From Microthrix sp041394405 (GTDB lineage Bacteria; Actinomycetota; Acidimicrobiia; Acidimicrobiales; Microtrichaceae), in contig JAWKIF010000006.1 of NCBI GenBank assembly GCA_041394405.1, positions 1,240,001 through 1,304,000 of the forward strand: 64,000 nucleotides of DNA, given 5' to 3'. Below are positions 40,603-50,200 of this stretch, one piece after another. Both the position numbers and the translations under genes were made by a program. The notes under the pieces are model-generated. The model did no database searches. It worked only from the letters and a program-made list of their open reading frames with translations, and was not told the origin of the DNA. Numbering within the stretch: the stretch's first letter is position 1; the number at the start of each line of letters is the position of its first letter.

Positions 40603-40684
40603 GACGCCGCTGTGTGGTCGAGGTCACGCGGCGGCCCGGGGATGGGGTTGCCGTTGCAGCGCCGAAAGGGAGGGACGAAACCGC

Positions 40685-42358
40685 GTGAAAGGTCGCTTGA
40701 GTTCGGTCGTGACGTCCTTGGTGGCGGTGTCGGTGTTGGGCGGCGGGCTCGCCGCCTGTTCGCCGCCGCCCGCCGAGAACAAGGTGGTCTACGGCATGGA
40801 GGCCGAGAACGACCAGGGCTGGTGCCTACCCGAGGCGCAGTCCACTGCCCCGGGCATGCTCACCACCCGGGCCATGTTCGACCCGCTGACCGTGCCCGAT
40901 GAGAACGGCGACTACGTGCCCTTCCTGGCCAAAGCCGTCACGCCGAACGACGACTTCACCGAATGGACCATCACCCTGCGCGAGGGCGTGCAGTTCCACG
41001 ACGGCTCGCCGCTGAACGCCGCGGTCGTCAAGAACAACCTGGATGCGTTTCGGGGCCAGTATCCGGCCCGGAACCCGCTGCTGTTCCTGTTCACCTTTGG
41101 CGACATCGAGGACGTGAACGTGGCGGACGAGTTCAACGTGGTCGTCACCACCAAGGTGCCGTGGCGAGCCTTTCCGGCCTTCCTCAACCTGTCCAACCGG
41201 TTTGGGGTCATGGCCCAGAGCCAGTTGGACAACGCCGAGACCTGCGACACCGAGCCCATCGGCACCGGCCCGTTCATGCTGGTGGACTGGAAGCCCGGAA
41301 ACCGGCTGCTCTTGAAGAAGAACCCCAACTACTGGATGAAGGGCTACCCCCTCCTGGATGAGCTGGAGTTCCGCCCCATGCCGGACGGCGACGCCCGACG
41401 GAACGCACTGCAGGGCGGCGAGATCGACGCCATGCACACCTCCGACGACCTGTACGTCGACGACTTCAAGCCCGAGGTGGCCGGCGGCAACCTCAACATG
41501 TACGACACGCTCAAGTTCACCGAGCTCAGCTACATCATGATGAACACCTCCAAGCTGCCGTTCTCGAACAAGAACGCCCGGCTCGCGTTGGCCCACGGGG
41601 GCGACCGCGCCGCCATCAACCAGGCCGTCTACGCCGGGCTGGCCGAGGTTCGTGAGGGGCCCTACCCCGAGGGCAGCCCGGGCTACGTCGCGGACCCCGG
41701 CTTCCCGGAGTACGACCTGGACAAGGCCAAGGAGTACGCCCGCAAGTACGAGGAGGAGACGGGCGAGCCCCTGGAGTTCGAGCTGTCGATCATCCCGTCG
41801 GTGGTCGCACTGGGTCAGCTGTTGCAGCAGCTCGCCTCGGCGAGCGGCGCCACGATCAACCTCAAGCAGCTGGACCAGGCGCAGCTGATCAACGGCGCGA
41901 TCAACGGCGACTTCGACGCCATGGTGTTTCGGAACCACCCGGGCACCGAACCCGACATGCAAGCGGTGTGGTGGACCGACGGCCCCGTGAACTTCCCCCG
42001 CTTCAACGCCAAGGACGATCAGGGCAATTGGATCCAACCCGGCGGCAAGGTGATCAACGACCTGTTGGTCGAGGCTCGGTCCGAGCCGGATCCGGCCAAG
42101 CGCACCAAGCTGTACGAGGAGGTCAACCGCACGTTTGCCTCCGAGGTGTTCAACATCTGGGCCTACTCGTCCCACTGGGCGGTGGTGACCGCCCCCGATG
42201 TCGAAGGCATCCTCGGCACCAACAACCCCGACGGCTCAGCACCGTTCCCCGGCCTGGCGACGGCGCATCCGGTGCATGCGTTGTGCCGAGAGGGTGTCTC
42301 GTGTCCGCCAGAGGCCGAGGTGGACTCCATCCCCGTCGACGTCGAAACCGTCGGATAG
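40685..42358 (+). CDS. ABC transporter substrate-binding lipoprotein, family 5 (peptide/nickel type)
   Basis: 557 residues. Signal peptide with lipobox GGGLAAC, so membrane-anchored outside the cell. The SBP_bac_5 fold is shown by TTRAMFDPLTV, WTITLREGVQFHDGSPLNAAVVKNNL (family signature region), GTGPFMLVDWKPGNRLLLKKNPNYW and AIASQ-free C-lobe segments such as YDLDKAKEYARKYEEETG. Binds oligopeptides or similar solutes and delivers them to the permease encoded downstream. GTG 40685 is preceded by AAGGGAGGG at 10 nt. First gene of a five-gene importer operon; specificity not predictable. Confidence 0.9.
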   Translation: MKGRLSSVVTSLVAVSVLGGGLAACSPPPAENKVVYGMEAENDQGWCLPEAQSTAPGMLTTRAMFDPLTVPDENGDYVPFLAKAVTPNDDFTEWTITLREGVQFHDGSPLNAAVVKNNLDAFRGQYPARNPLLFLFTFGDIEDVNVADEFNVVVTTKVPWRAFPAFLNLSNRFGVMAQSQLDNAETCDTEPIGTGPFMLVDWKPGNRLLLKKNPNYWMKGYPLLDELEFRPMPDGDARRNALQGGEIDAMHTSDDLYVDDFKPEVAGGNLNMYDTLKFTELSYIMMNTSKLPFSNKNARLALAHGGDRAAINQAVYAGLAEVREGPYPEGSPGYVADPGFPEYDLDKAKEYARKYEEETGEPLEFELSIIPSVVALGQLLQQLASASGATINLKQLDQAQLINGAINGDFDAMVFRNHPGTEPDMQAVWWTDGPVNFPRFNAKDDQGNWIQPGGKVINDLLVEARSEPDPAKRTKLYEEVNRTFASEVFNIWAYSSHWAVVTAPDVEGILGTNNPDGSAPFPGLATAHPVHALCREGVSCPPEAEVDSIPVDVETVG

Positions 42359-42418
42359 GACCTCAGCAATCGTGCGCAGTTCCCCCGCCCCTCGCCCGCA
42401 CCCACCGGGAGACCGACC

Positions 42419-43366
42419 ATGACCAAGTTCGTGCTGACCCGCCTGGCGCAGCTGGTGGCCGTGGTCCTGGTGGTCACGTTTGTCACCTCTGCGGTCATGG
42501 CCTTCCTGCCCGGCGATCCGGTGAAGGTCATCGCCCCCTTCGCCGACGATGAGCAACGGGAGGAGATCCGGGCCGACCTGAACCTCGACGACCCCGTGCC
42601 GGTTCGCTACGGCAAGTGGCTGGGTGGCTTCGTCACTGGGGACCTCGGCAACTACTACACGGTGTCGTCCACCCGTCCGGTGGCCGATCGCTTCTGGCCG
42701 GCCATTCGAACCTCGGCCATCCTCATGATCTGGGCGCAGTTTCTCGCCCTCGCCATGGCCATTCCAGCGGCCATCTGGTCGGCGTCGCACGAGGGCGGGT
42801 TCATCGATCGCGCCATTTCCAACTCGGCCTACGCCGCGCTGTCCATACCCGGGTTCGCGCTCACGCTGTTGCTCGCCTACTGGCTGGGCGTGAAGTGGCA
42901 AGTGCTGCCGCCCAGCGGCTGGCGCGACCCCTGGTACGACACCGTCGGGCACCTCCGGCGGGTCATCATCCCGGCGTTCGCCCTGTCGTTGGGGCCTGCG
43001 GCGATCTACATGAGGCTCCTTCGCACCGACCTCATCGCCACCTTGCGCCAGGATTTCATCACCATGGCGCGGGCCAAGGGCCTGTCGCCCCGCCGCATCA
43101 TGTGGCGCCATGCGCTGCGGGCGTCGTCCATCACGCTGCTGACCGTCGCCGGCCTCTCGGTGGGCACGATGATCGGTTCGGCGCTGGTCGTGGAGGTGAT
43201 CTTCGGCATTCCGGGCCTGGGCACCCTGACCGCCGAGGCCATCATCGGGCTGCAATACGGGGCGCTGCAGACCTACGTGGCCGCCATGGCCATCTTGTTT
43301 GTGCTGGTGAACATCGCCGTGGACATCCTCTACGGCGTGGTCGACCCGAGGATCCGAAATGCCTGA
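42419..43366 (+). CDS. Dipeptide/oligopeptide ABC transporter permease (DppB-like)
   Basis: 315 residues, six predicted helices. N-terminal TKFVLTRLAQLVAVVLVVTFVTSAVMAFLPGDPVKV is the usual DppB start. Extracytoplasmic segment to ~95, then the EAA loop ARAKGLSPRRIMWRHALR that contacts the ATPases. Ends DILYGVVDPRIRNA, the characteristic DppB C-terminus. It overlaps the next permease by 8 bp. Confidence 0.92.
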   Translation: MTKFVLTRLAQLVAVVLVVTFVTSAVMAFLPGDPVKVIAPFADDEQREEIRADLNLDDPVPVRYGKWLGGFVTGDLGNYYTVSSTRPVADRFWPAIRTSAILMIWAQFLALAMAIPAAIWSASHEGGFIDRAISNSAYAALSIPGFALTLLLAYWLGVKWQVLPPSGWRDPWYDTVGHLRRVIIPAFALSLGPAAIYMRLLRTDLIATLRQDFITMARAKGLSPRRIMWRHALRASSITLLTVAGLSVGTMIGSALVVEVIFGIPGLGTLTAEAIIGLQYGALQTYVAAMAILFVLVNIAVDILYGVVDPRIRNA

Positions 43367-44279
43367 CGCGACAACACTCACGCCGGGGGCCGTCGGAGGG
43401 GCGGATTCCGACCTCGCCGCCGAGCTTCCGGACGCCGCCAAGAAGCAGGGGCTTGGGCTGGGCGCCTGGCTCAGCATCGGCTGGCTGGCCTTCATCACCC
43501 TCACCTCGATACTGGCCCCGTTGTTTCTTCCGGACCCCGAGGCGGTCGACCCGTTGGTGGCCCGCAAGGGACCAAGCGGCGCGGCCTGGCTCGGCTACGA
43601 CGCCACCGGTCGAGACATCCTCTCGAGGGTGGTCAACGGCGCCAAGTGGACGCTGCTGATCGCCCTGGGGGCGGTGTTGATCGGCGTCGTGATCGGTGGG
43701 TTGTTGGGGCTGATCGCCGGCTACTTCCGGGGTTGGATGGATGCCGTTCTCTCCCCCGGCTTCAACATCATGTTGGCCTTCCCGCAGCTGGTGCTGGCCT
43801 TGTTGCTGGTGTCGGTGTTCGCCAACGGCCCCGAGGATTCGGTGGGCAAGCGCATCTTCGTGTTGATCGTGGCGCTCGGCATCATCGCCATCCCGCTCTT
43901 GGCACGAATTACCCGAGCCAACACCATGGTGTGGGCCGACCGCGACTTCGTGTTGGCCGCCCGCGCGATGGGCGCGAAGCCGTGGCGCATCCTGATGCGC
44001 GACGTGCTGCCCAATGTGGTGCCCGCCATGATGGCCATCACGCTGCTGGCCGTGGGGGTGGCCGTCGTTGCCGAGGCCGGTCTGGCGTTCCTGGCGCTGG
44101 GCGTGAAGCTGCCCACCCCGTCGTGGGGCAACATCATGGCGGAGGGAAAACTGGAGCTGCGTCGGGTGCCGATGATGGTCATCGCGCCGACCCTGTGCAT
44201 CTTCTTGACCGTCATGTCGCTGAACTTCCTGGGCGACGTCATCCAGAAGCGATTCAACGTGAGGGAGAGCCTGCTGTGA
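43359..44279 (+). CDS. Dipeptide/oligopeptide ABC transporter permease (DppC-like)
   Basis: 306 residues. The N-terminal cytoplasmic extension precedes the first helix; then LGYDATGRDILSRVVNGAKWTLLIALGAVLIGVVIGG (typical 'GTDxxGRD' region), EAA loop AARAMGAKPWRILMRDVLPNV and the end LGDVIQKRFNVRESLL (compare 'GDxLRDxLDPR'). It pairs with DppB to form the channel. The next gene's GTG overlaps its stop. Confidence 0.92.
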   Translation: MPDATTLTPGAVGGADSDLAAELPDAAKKQGLGLGAWLSIGWLAFITLTSILAPLFLPDPEAVDPLVARKGPSGAAWLGYDATGRDILSRVVNGAKWTLLIALGAVLIGVVIGGLLGLIAGYFRGWMDAVLSPGFNIMLAFPQLVLALLLVSVFANGPEDSVGKRIFVLIVALGIIAIPLLARITRANTMVWADRDFVLAARAMGAKPWRILMRDVLPNVVPAMMAITLLAVGVAVVAEAGLAFLALGVKLPTPSWGNIMAEGKLELRRVPMMVIAPTLCIFLTVMSLNFLGDVIQKRFNVRESLL

Positions 44280-45454
44280 GTACCGCCACCGAGGTCCCGG
44301 CCGCCACCGGCCAAGGCGCCGCCGGCTCCGAAGCATCCGGCGCTCCCCTGTTGGAGGTGACCGATCTTCGCACTGCGTTCAACTCGCCACGCGGCCTGGT
44401 TCGGGCCGTGGACGGCCTGAGCCTGACCGTGGAACGGGGCAAGACCCTGGGCCTGGTCGGCGAGTCCGGCTCGGGCAAGTCGGTCACCAGCCGCTCCATC
44501 ATGGGCCTGACGCCGCGCCGCAACACCGAGCGGGGCGGCACCGTGCGCCTCTCGGGTCGCGACATCACCGACCTGCCGGAGGCGGAGTACCGGGAGCTGT
44601 GGGCCACCGAGATGGCCATGATCTTCCAGGACCCGATGACCGCCCTGAACCCGGTCATGAAGGTGGGGGCCCAGATCGCCGAGAGCATGCGGGTGCACCT
44701 CGACCTCTCCAAGAGCGAGGCTCGGGAGCGCACCCTGGCCCTGCTGGAGGCGGTGCGCATTCCCGAGCCGCACAAGCGCATCGACGTGTATCCCCACGAG
44801 ATGTCCGGCGGCATGCGTCAGCGCGTGGTGATTGCCGTGGCCCTGGCTTGCGGGCCCAAGCTGTTGTTCGCCGATGAGCCCACCACGGCGTTGGACGTGA
44901 CGGTGCAGGCCCAGGTGCTGGACCTGCTGGCCGAGCAGCAGCGAGAGCGGTACATGGGCATGATCCTGGTGACCCACGACCTGGGGGTGGTGGCATCGCG
45001 CGCCGATGAGATCGCCGTGATGTACGCGGGACGGATCGTCGAGCGAGCGCCGACCAGGGTGTTGTTCCGTGAGCTGAAGATGCCTTACACCGAGGCCCTG
45101 CTGGCCGCCATTCCCAAGCTCGAGATGGCCCCGCACACCCGGTTGGTGGCCATCGGTGGACGGCCACCCGACCTGGTGAACCCGCCCGAGGGCTGCAGCT
45201 TCAGCCCCCGCTGCCCGTATGCCCAGGACCGTTGCCGAACCGAACAGCCGGAGCTGACCGAGAGCCCCACCACGCCCGGCCACTACTACGCCTGCTTCTA
45301 CCCGGTTGGCTCGCCGGAAAACGACGAGATTCGCGTGCAGCTGCGCCGGGCCGGCGTGGCGCTTCCGGGCGATGAACTGGGGAGCGCCCAGGACCAGCCT
45401 TCGGTGCGAGAGCAGTTGGCCACCCAGGCCGACCAGGCGATTGAGGAGAACTGA
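44276..45454 (+). CDS. Oligopeptide ABC transporter ATP-binding protein (DppD-like)
   Basis: 392 residues. Walker A GESGSGKS, Q-loop MIFQDPMTALNPVMKVG, signature SGGMRQR, Walker B LLFADEPTTALDVTVQAQ and H-loop VTHDLGVV. The C-terminal oligopeptide-specific extension has the cysteine motif CSFSPRCPYAQDRC...YYACFYP, which binds an Fe-S cluster in homologues. A longer-than-usual tail (~45 residues after it) is Gln/Glu-rich. GTG start overlaps the DppC stop (GTGA). Confidence 0.93.
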   Translation: MSTATEVPAATGQGAAGSEASGAPLLEVTDLRTAFNSPRGLVRAVDGLSLTVERGKTLGLVGESGSGKSVTSRSIMGLTPRRNTERGGTVRLSGRDITDLPEAEYRELWATEMAMIFQDPMTALNPVMKVGAQIAESMRVHLDLSKSEARERTLALLEAVRIPEPHKRIDVYPHEMSGGMRQRVVIAVALACGPKLLFADEPTTALDVTVQAQVLDLLAEQQRERYMGMILVTHDLGVVASRADEIAVMYAGRIVERAPTRVLFRELKMPYTEALLAAIPKLEMAPHTRLVAIGGRPPDLVNPPEGCSFSPRCPYAQDRCRTEQPELTESPTTPGHYYACFYPVGSPENDEIRVQLRRAGVALPGDELGSAQDQPSVREQLATQADQAIEEN

Positions 45455-45455
45455 C

Positions 45456-46505
45456 ATGGCCGGATCCGGAACCGCGCACCTTCGCCCGCCCGACGAGGTC
45501 CTGCTTCGGGTGGAGAACCTGGTCATGGAGTTCCCCGCCAAGGGCGGCCGCAAGGTTCACGCCGTGTCGAACATCAGCTTCGACGTGGCTCCCGGTGAGA
45601 CGCTCGGTCTCGTGGGCGAATCGGGGTGCGGGAAGAGCACCACCGGTCGGGCCATCATGCAGCTGCCGGCACCCACGCGTGGTTCGGTCACCCTGGATGG
45701 AACCGACCTGACGTCGTTGAAGGGCGAGGAGCTGCGACGCACCCGCCCCACCATGCAGATGATCTTTCAGGATCCCATCTCGTCGCTGAACCCGCGCAGG
45801 ACCGTGACCGACATCGTGGCCGAACCCCTGAACATCTGGGGGCTCGGCACCGACGCAGAGCGCACGGCCAAGGCCTCAGCCACGCTGGCAGACGTTGGGG
45901 TCGACCCCGAGGCGGCGGGGGAACGCAAGCCCCACGAGTTCTCCGGTGGCCAGTGTCAGCGCATCTCCATCGCTCGGGCGGTCATCACCGACCCGAAGCT
46001 GATCATCTGCGACGAGCCGGTCTCGGCCCTCGATGTGTCGGTCCAGGCTCAAATCCTGAACCTGCTGGAGGAGATGAAGCAGCGCTACGGGCTCACCCTG
46101 GTGTTCATCGCCCACGACCTGGCGGTGGTCAAGAACATCTCGGACCGAGTGGCCGTCATGTACCTCGGCAAGATGTGCGAGATCGGTCCGCCCGAGGCGC
46201 TCTACGACGACCCGGCGCACCCCTACACGCGGGCGCTCATCTCCTCCATCCCGGTTCCCGACCCCGAGGTCCCTCAGGACATCGAGCACCGCCTGGAGGG
46301 CGAGCTGCCCTCGCCCATCACCCCGCCCTCGGGCTGTCGCTTCCGGACCCGTTGCCCGCTGGCCCAGGAGATCTGCACCCAGGCCGAGCCGCAGATGGCC
46401 CAGGTGTCCGAGGGACACTGGGTGGCCTGCCACTTCCCGCTGGCCGAGACCAAGGTGGCCGATCCCACAACGACAACCGCTGCGCCGGCGAAGCCCGCAC
46501 CGTAG
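45456..46505 (+). CDS. Oligopeptide ABC transporter ATP-binding protein (DppF-like)
   Basis: 349 residues. Walker A GESGCGKST, Q-loop MIFQDPISSLNPRRTV, Walker B LIICDEPVSALDVSVQAQ, H-loop IAHDLAVV, then the C-terminal motif CRFRTRCPLAQEIC...WVACHFP. The signature reads SGGQCQRI, with Cys where most family members have Arg, a small oddity. One base separates it from the DppD stop. Its own stop is the first TAG of a 16-bp tandem repeat. Confidence 0.93.
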   Translation: MAGSGTAHLRPPDEVLLRVENLVMEFPAKGGRKVHAVSNISFDVAPGETLGLVGESGCGKSTTGRAIMQLPAPTRGSVTLDGTDLTSLKGEELRRTRPTMQMIFQDPISSLNPRRTVTDIVAEPLNIWGLGTDAERTAKASATLADVGVDPEAAGERKPHEFSGGQCQRISIARAVITDPKLIICDEPVSALDVSVQAQILNLLEEMKQRYGLTLVFIAHDLAVVKNISDRVAVMYLGKMCEIGPPEALYDDPAHPYTRALISSIPVPDPEVPQDIEHRLEGELPSPITPPSGCRFRTRCPLAQEICTQAEPQMAQVSEGHWVACHFPLAETKVADPTTTTAAPAKPAP

Positions 46506-46565
46506 CTGGAGCACCGAGTAGCTGGAGCACCGAGTAGCCAGAGCACGGGTAGCCGGAGCAGCGAG
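46503..46565 (+). repeat. 16-bp tandem repeats carrying TAG stops in all three frames
   Basis: TAGCTGGAGCACCGAG at 46503-46518 and 46519-46534, then degenerate units at 46535-46549 and 46550-46565. Each begins with TAG; because 16 is not a multiple of three, TAG occurs in every forward frame. It fills most of the 81-bp gap between convergent genes. Confidence 0.85.
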
Positions 46566-46586
46566 CCGGCGTCTCCTCCGGCCGAG

Positions 46587-47675
46587 CTACAGCACGACGA
46601 CCGAGCGAAGCACCTCGCCGCGTTGCATCTTGGCGAACGCCTCCTCGACACCGTCGATGCCGATGCGCTCGCTGACGAACGCGTCCAACGGGAAGCGGCC
46701 CTGCAGGTGAAGGTCGACCAACTCGGGGAAGTCGCGGCTGGGCAGGCAGTCGCCGTACCACGAGGGCTTGAGCGCGCCGCCCCGGCCGAAGAAGTCGATC
46801 ATGGGCAACTCGGGCATGGCCATGTCGGGGGTGGGCACGCCCACCTGCACCACGGTTCCCGCCAGATCACGGGCATAGAACGCCTGCTTGAGCACCTCCG
46901 GGTGGCCGACCGCCTCCACCACCACGTCGGCACCGAAGCCGCCCGTGACGTGGCGGATGGCCTCCACCGGGTCGACCGAGGAGGCGTCGACGGTGTGGGT
47001 GGCGCCGAAGCCGCTGGCCCACTCGAGCTTGGTGGGGTCGCGATCGACGGCGATGATGGTGGTTGCGCCCGCCAGCGCTGCGCCGGCGATGGCGGCGTCG
47101 CCCACTCCCCCGCATCCGAAGACCGCCACGCTGTCGCCCCGAGTGACCCCGCCGGTGTGCACCGCAGCCCCGAAGCCGGCCATGACCCCGCAGCCCAGCA
47201 GCCCGGCGACCGCGGCATCCGCCCGGGGATTCACCTTGGTGCATTGGCCAGCGGCCACCAGGGTGGCCTCGGCAAAGGCGCCCAGGCCAAGGGCGGGCGA
47301 CAAAGCGGTGCCGTCGGCGAGGGTCATGGGCTGGGCAGCGTTGTGGGTGTTGAAGCAGTACTGGGGGCGGCCCTTGGCGCACGCCCGGCATTGGCCGCAG
47401 ACCGCGCGCCAGTTGAGGACGACGAAGTCGCCCGGTGCCACCTCGGTGACGTCCTCACCCACAGCCTCAACCCGCCCCGCGGCCTCGTGGCCCAACAGGA
47501 ACGGGAACTCATCGGAGATGCCGCCCTCCCGGTAGTGCAGGTCGGTGTGACACACCCCGCAGGCTTCAACGGTGACACGGGCCTCGCCCGGGCCGGGGTC
47601 GGGCACGATGATGTCGCACACCTCCACCGGGGCACCCGAGCTGCGGGCGATCACTCCACGGACGGCTCTCGACAT
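46587..47675 (-). CDS. S-(hydroxymethyl)mycothiol dehydrogenase-like Zn alcohol dehydrogenase
   Basis: 362 residues. Catalytic zinc site ACGVCHTDLHYREGG and GHEAAGRVEAVG; structural zinc lobe CGQCRACAKGRPQYC; Rossmann GCGGVGDAAIAGA; C-terminal SWYGDCLPSRDFPELVDLHLQGRFPLDAFVS typical of the class III/mycothiol subgroup. It oxidises the formaldehyde-mycothiol adduct, the first step of formaldehyde detoxification in actinobacteria. AGGGGG precedes the ATG. The mycothiol assignment fits the presence of a mycothiol-isomerase-like gene at 60 kb, but a general class III ADH cannot be excluded. Confidence 0.88.
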   Translation of the reverse strand: MSRAVRGVIARSSGAPVEVCDIIVPDPGPGEARVTVEACGVCHTDLHYREGGISDEFPFLLGHEAAGRVEAVGEDVTEVAPGDFVVLNWRAVCGQCRACAKGRPQYCFNTHNAAQPMTLADGTALSPALGLGAFAEATLVAAGQCTKVNPRADAAVAGLLGCGVMAGFGAAVHTGGVTRGDSVAVFGCGGVGDAAIAGAALAGATTIIAVDRDPTKLEWASGFGATHTVDASSVDPVEAIRHVTGGFGADVVVEAVGHPEVLKQAFYARDLAGTVVQVGVPTPDMAMPELPMIDFFGRGGALKPSWYGDCLPSRDFPELVDLHLQGRFPLDAFVSERIGIDGVEEAFAKMQRGEVLRSVVVL

Positions 47676-47752
47676 GTTCGGTTCCCCCTGGGTTTCGTTG
47701 CGAGGCCAAATCTAGCGGGAGCCCCCCCAACGCCCCGCCCGCGCGTTCGAGG

Positions 47753-48391
47753 TCACCCAGCCTCGGGCACCAACGTGTCGGCGCTGCGCCAGCAGTACCA
47801 GGCCACGAGCGATCGGTAGGGCCGGAACGGTTCCCCCAGATCGGGCATCTGGGCCGCGGTCGGGGTGGCGGTGCCGTGCGCCTTGCCCCACCCGGCACGC
47901 ACCCCCAGATCGGCGCACGGCCAGACATCGTGACGGCGTAGTGCGTTCAGGAGAAACATCTGGGCCGACCATTCACCGATGCCTCGGACCGTCACCAGGC
48001 GCTCAACCACCTGCTCGTCGTCCAGCGTGCCCAACCTGCCCAGGCGAAGCCGCCCGTCCACCACACGCTCGGACAGGTCGGTGAGGGCCGCCACCTTGGC
48101 CGTCGACAAACCCGCCGCTCGCAACCCGTCGGGGCCGACGGCGAGGGTGGCCTCCGGCGTGATCGGCGCACCGCCTGTGGCGGCCTCCACCCGCGCCCAG
48201 ATCGACGACGCAGCAGCCCCGGCGAGCTGTTGAAAGGCGATCATGCGGGCGAGCGTTGCGAAGCGGTCCCTCGCGGGGAGGGGTCGGCCCCACAGCGGCG
48301 CGCCGTGCCGAGCCATGAGGCCGTCGAGCACCGGGCTGACCCCCAGCAGCTGATCGATCCCCTCGTACACCCACTGGGCCGCGCGTGTCAT
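47753..48391 (-). CDS. DNA-3-methyladenine glycosylase II-like (HhH-GPD)
   Basis: 212 residues. Base-excision repair glycosylase of the AlkA type: MIAFQQLAGAAASSIWARVEA (helical N-part), the helix-hairpin-helix LVTVRGIGEWSAQMFLL, and the catalytic Asp region WPCADLGVRAGWG. It lacks the extra N-terminal beta-domain of E. coli AlkA. CAGGAT ends 8 nt before the ATG. It is divergent from the acyl-CoA synthetase gene. A second, different HhH-GPD gene lies at 50764. Confidence 0.88.
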   Translation of the reverse strand: MTRAAQWVYEGIDQLLGVSPVLDGLMARHGAPLWGRPLPARDRFATLARMIAFQQLAGAAASSIWARVEAATGGAPITPEATLAVGPDGLRAAGLSTAKVAALTDLSERVVDGRLRLGRLGTLDDEQVVERLVTVRGIGEWSAQMFLLNALRRHDVWPCADLGVRAGWGKAHGTATPTAAQMPDLGEPFRPYRSLVAWYCWRSADTLVPEAG

Positions 48392-48431
48392 CGCCGCCGA
48401 TCCTGCCACGTCGGGCCACGGGCGTGCGCTG

Positions 48432-48437
48432 TATCGT
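48432..48437 (+). promoter_or_regulatory. -10 element (TATCGT) of the acyl-CoA synthetase gene
   Basis: TATCGT ends 10 nt before ATG 48448; no Shine-Dalgarno. The leader would be at most a few bases. Confidence 0.45.
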
Positions 48438-48447
48438 GCCCACGCCG

Positions 48448-50148
48448 ATGGAACCCCACCTCCCCACCCTGTTCGACGCCGTGGCCGACGCCCGGCCGGA
48501 CGCACCTGCCCTGCACACACCGGAGGGCGTGACCACCTGGGGCGCACTGAAACGGCGTACTGATGCCCTGGGCGCAGCGCTGCATGCGTCCGGTGTGAGC
48601 GGCGCACCGTCCTCGTCGACCACCGAGGACGGTTGGGTGTGCCCCAACCCCCGGGTGGCCCTGTACCTGCACAACCATCCCGCCTATCTGGAGGCCATGG
48701 TCGGTGCGTGGAAGGCCAGGGCCACCTCCGCCAACGTGAACTACCGCTACCTTGCCGGCGAGCTGGTGCCCCTGCTGGACGATGCCCGCCCCGCCGCCTT
48801 CGTGTACCACCAATGCTTCGCTCCGACGCTTGGGGACGTGCTCGACCGCCTGGACACGACACCGCAGCTGTGGTGCGTACCCGACGGATCGGGCCACCAG
48901 TTGCTCCCCGGCGCGCGGTGGTACGAGGACGTGCTGGCCGAAGCGCCCCCGCTGCCGCAGTCGCTCCGACGCGACTGGAGCCCCGACGACCGCTACCTGG
49001 TGTACACCGGCGGCACCACCGGCGCCCCCAAGGGCGTCTTGTGGCGCCAACGCGACTTCGCGGTTGCGGCACTGGGGTTCGACCCCACCTTGCTGGATGG
49101 GCCGGGCGGCATCACGGGATGGGCCGAGGCGCTCCCGGCCCGGGCGCCACGATCGCTGGTTGCACCGCCGTTCATGCACGGCGCAGCGCACTGGAACGCG
49201 CTGGCCGTGTGGCTGAAGGGCGGCACCGTGGTGCTGCCCGCTCACCCCGAACGCTTCGACCCCGAGGCGGTGTTGGATGCCGTGCAGTGGGGTGAGGCTA
49301 CGGCAATGATCATCGTGGGGGACGCCTTTGCCCGACCCCTGCTGGAGGCCGATGCCCGCAGCCCCCGCCCCCTCCGCAGCCTGAGGCACCTGCTCACCGG
49401 CGGGGCCATCCTGTCGCCGGCGGTCAAGGCCGAGCTGGTGGGACGTTGGCCCCACCTGACCATCGTGGACGTGCTGGGCAGCTCGGAATCCGGACGCCAG
49501 GCGGTGCAGCGCCACCGCACTCGCGGCCCCACCGGCGCCGACGAACCCGAGCCCCGGGCGTTTCGGCCGGGCGACAACACGGTGATCGTCAGCGAGGGGG
49601 GCCACGATGTGGTGGACCCGAAGCGGCAGCCACCCGGTGCCGCTCCAGGCGAGGTGGGGTGGCTGGCGCGCACAGGGCGCGTCCCGTTGGGCTACCTGGG
49701 GCACCCGGAAGCTACCCGGGCGACCTTTCCCGTCATCGGTGGGCTGCGGGTCGCGGTCACCGGCGACCGGGCCCGCTACCGGCGCGACGGTGGCATCGAG
49801 CTGCTCGGTCGCGAGGCGGCCTGCATCAACACCGGCGGCGAGAAGGTGTTTGCCGAGGAGGTCGAGGAGCGGCTTCGGCATCATCCGTCGGTGCTGGACC
49901 TCGTCGTGGCGCCGGCAACAGACGATCAGTTTGGCCAGGCCGTGGGAGTGGTTGCCACGGCCCGTGGCGGCGCCCCACTGCGGCTGGAACAGCTGCGGGA
50001 GTTCGGCCGAGCGCACCTGGCCGACTACAAACTGCCTCGCCGGCTGGTGGTGGTCGACCAGGTGCAACGTTCGCCGTCGGGGAAGCCGGACTACACCTGG
50101 GCCCGCCGCCAGTTGGATGGGGGCGCAGGTGGGGAGGGATGGGGGTGA
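48448..50148 (+). CDS. Acyl-CoA synthetase (FadD-like AMP-forming ligase)
   Basis: 566 residues. ANL-superfamily enzyme that adenylates a carboxylic acid and transfers it to CoA. A3 motif YTGGTTGAPKGVLWRQ; NVNYRYLAGELVPLL typical of the FadD13/FadD19-like group; GGEKVFAEEVEERL (hinge region); A10 catalytic Lys in SPSGKPDYTWARRQL. A GTG at 48436 is in frame but sits inside the -10. The chain-length range cannot be read. It lies between two DNA glycosylase genes. Confidence 0.88.
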   Translation: MEPHLPTLFDAVADARPDAPALHTPEGVTTWGALKRRTDALGAALHASGVSGAPSSSTTEDGWVCPNPRVALYLHNHPAYLEAMVGAWKARATSANVNYRYLAGELVPLLDDARPAAFVYHQCFAPTLGDVLDRLDTTPQLWCVPDGSGHQLLPGARWYEDVLAEAPPLPQSLRRDWSPDDRYLVYTGGTTGAPKGVLWRQRDFAVAALGFDPTLLDGPGGITGWAEALPARAPRSLVAPPFMHGAAHWNALAVWLKGGTVVLPAHPERFDPEAVLDAVQWGEATAMIIVGDAFARPLLEADARSPRPLRSLRHLLTGGAILSPAVKAELVGRWPHLTIVDVLGSSESGRQAVQRHRTRGPTGADEPEPRAFRPGDNTVIVSEGGHDVVDPKRQPPGAAPGEVGWLARTGRVPLGYLGHPEATRATFPVIGGLRVAVTGDRARYRRDGGIELLGREAACINTGGEKVFAEEVEERLRHHPSVLDLVVAPATDDQFGQAVGVVATARGGAPLRLEQLREFGRAHLADYKLPRRLVVVDQVQRSPSGKPDYTWARRQLDGGAGGEGWG

Positions 50149-50187
50149 GCTGGGCAATCGTGCCCAACGGCACATGCCGCGCCCCGG

Positions 50188-50193
50188 TACGCT
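50188..50193 (+). promoter_or_regulatory. -10 element (TACGCT), leaderless PGPGW gene
   Basis: TACGCT ends 7 nt before the ATG at 50201. Confidence 0.5.
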
Positions 50194-50200
50194 GGCAGCC

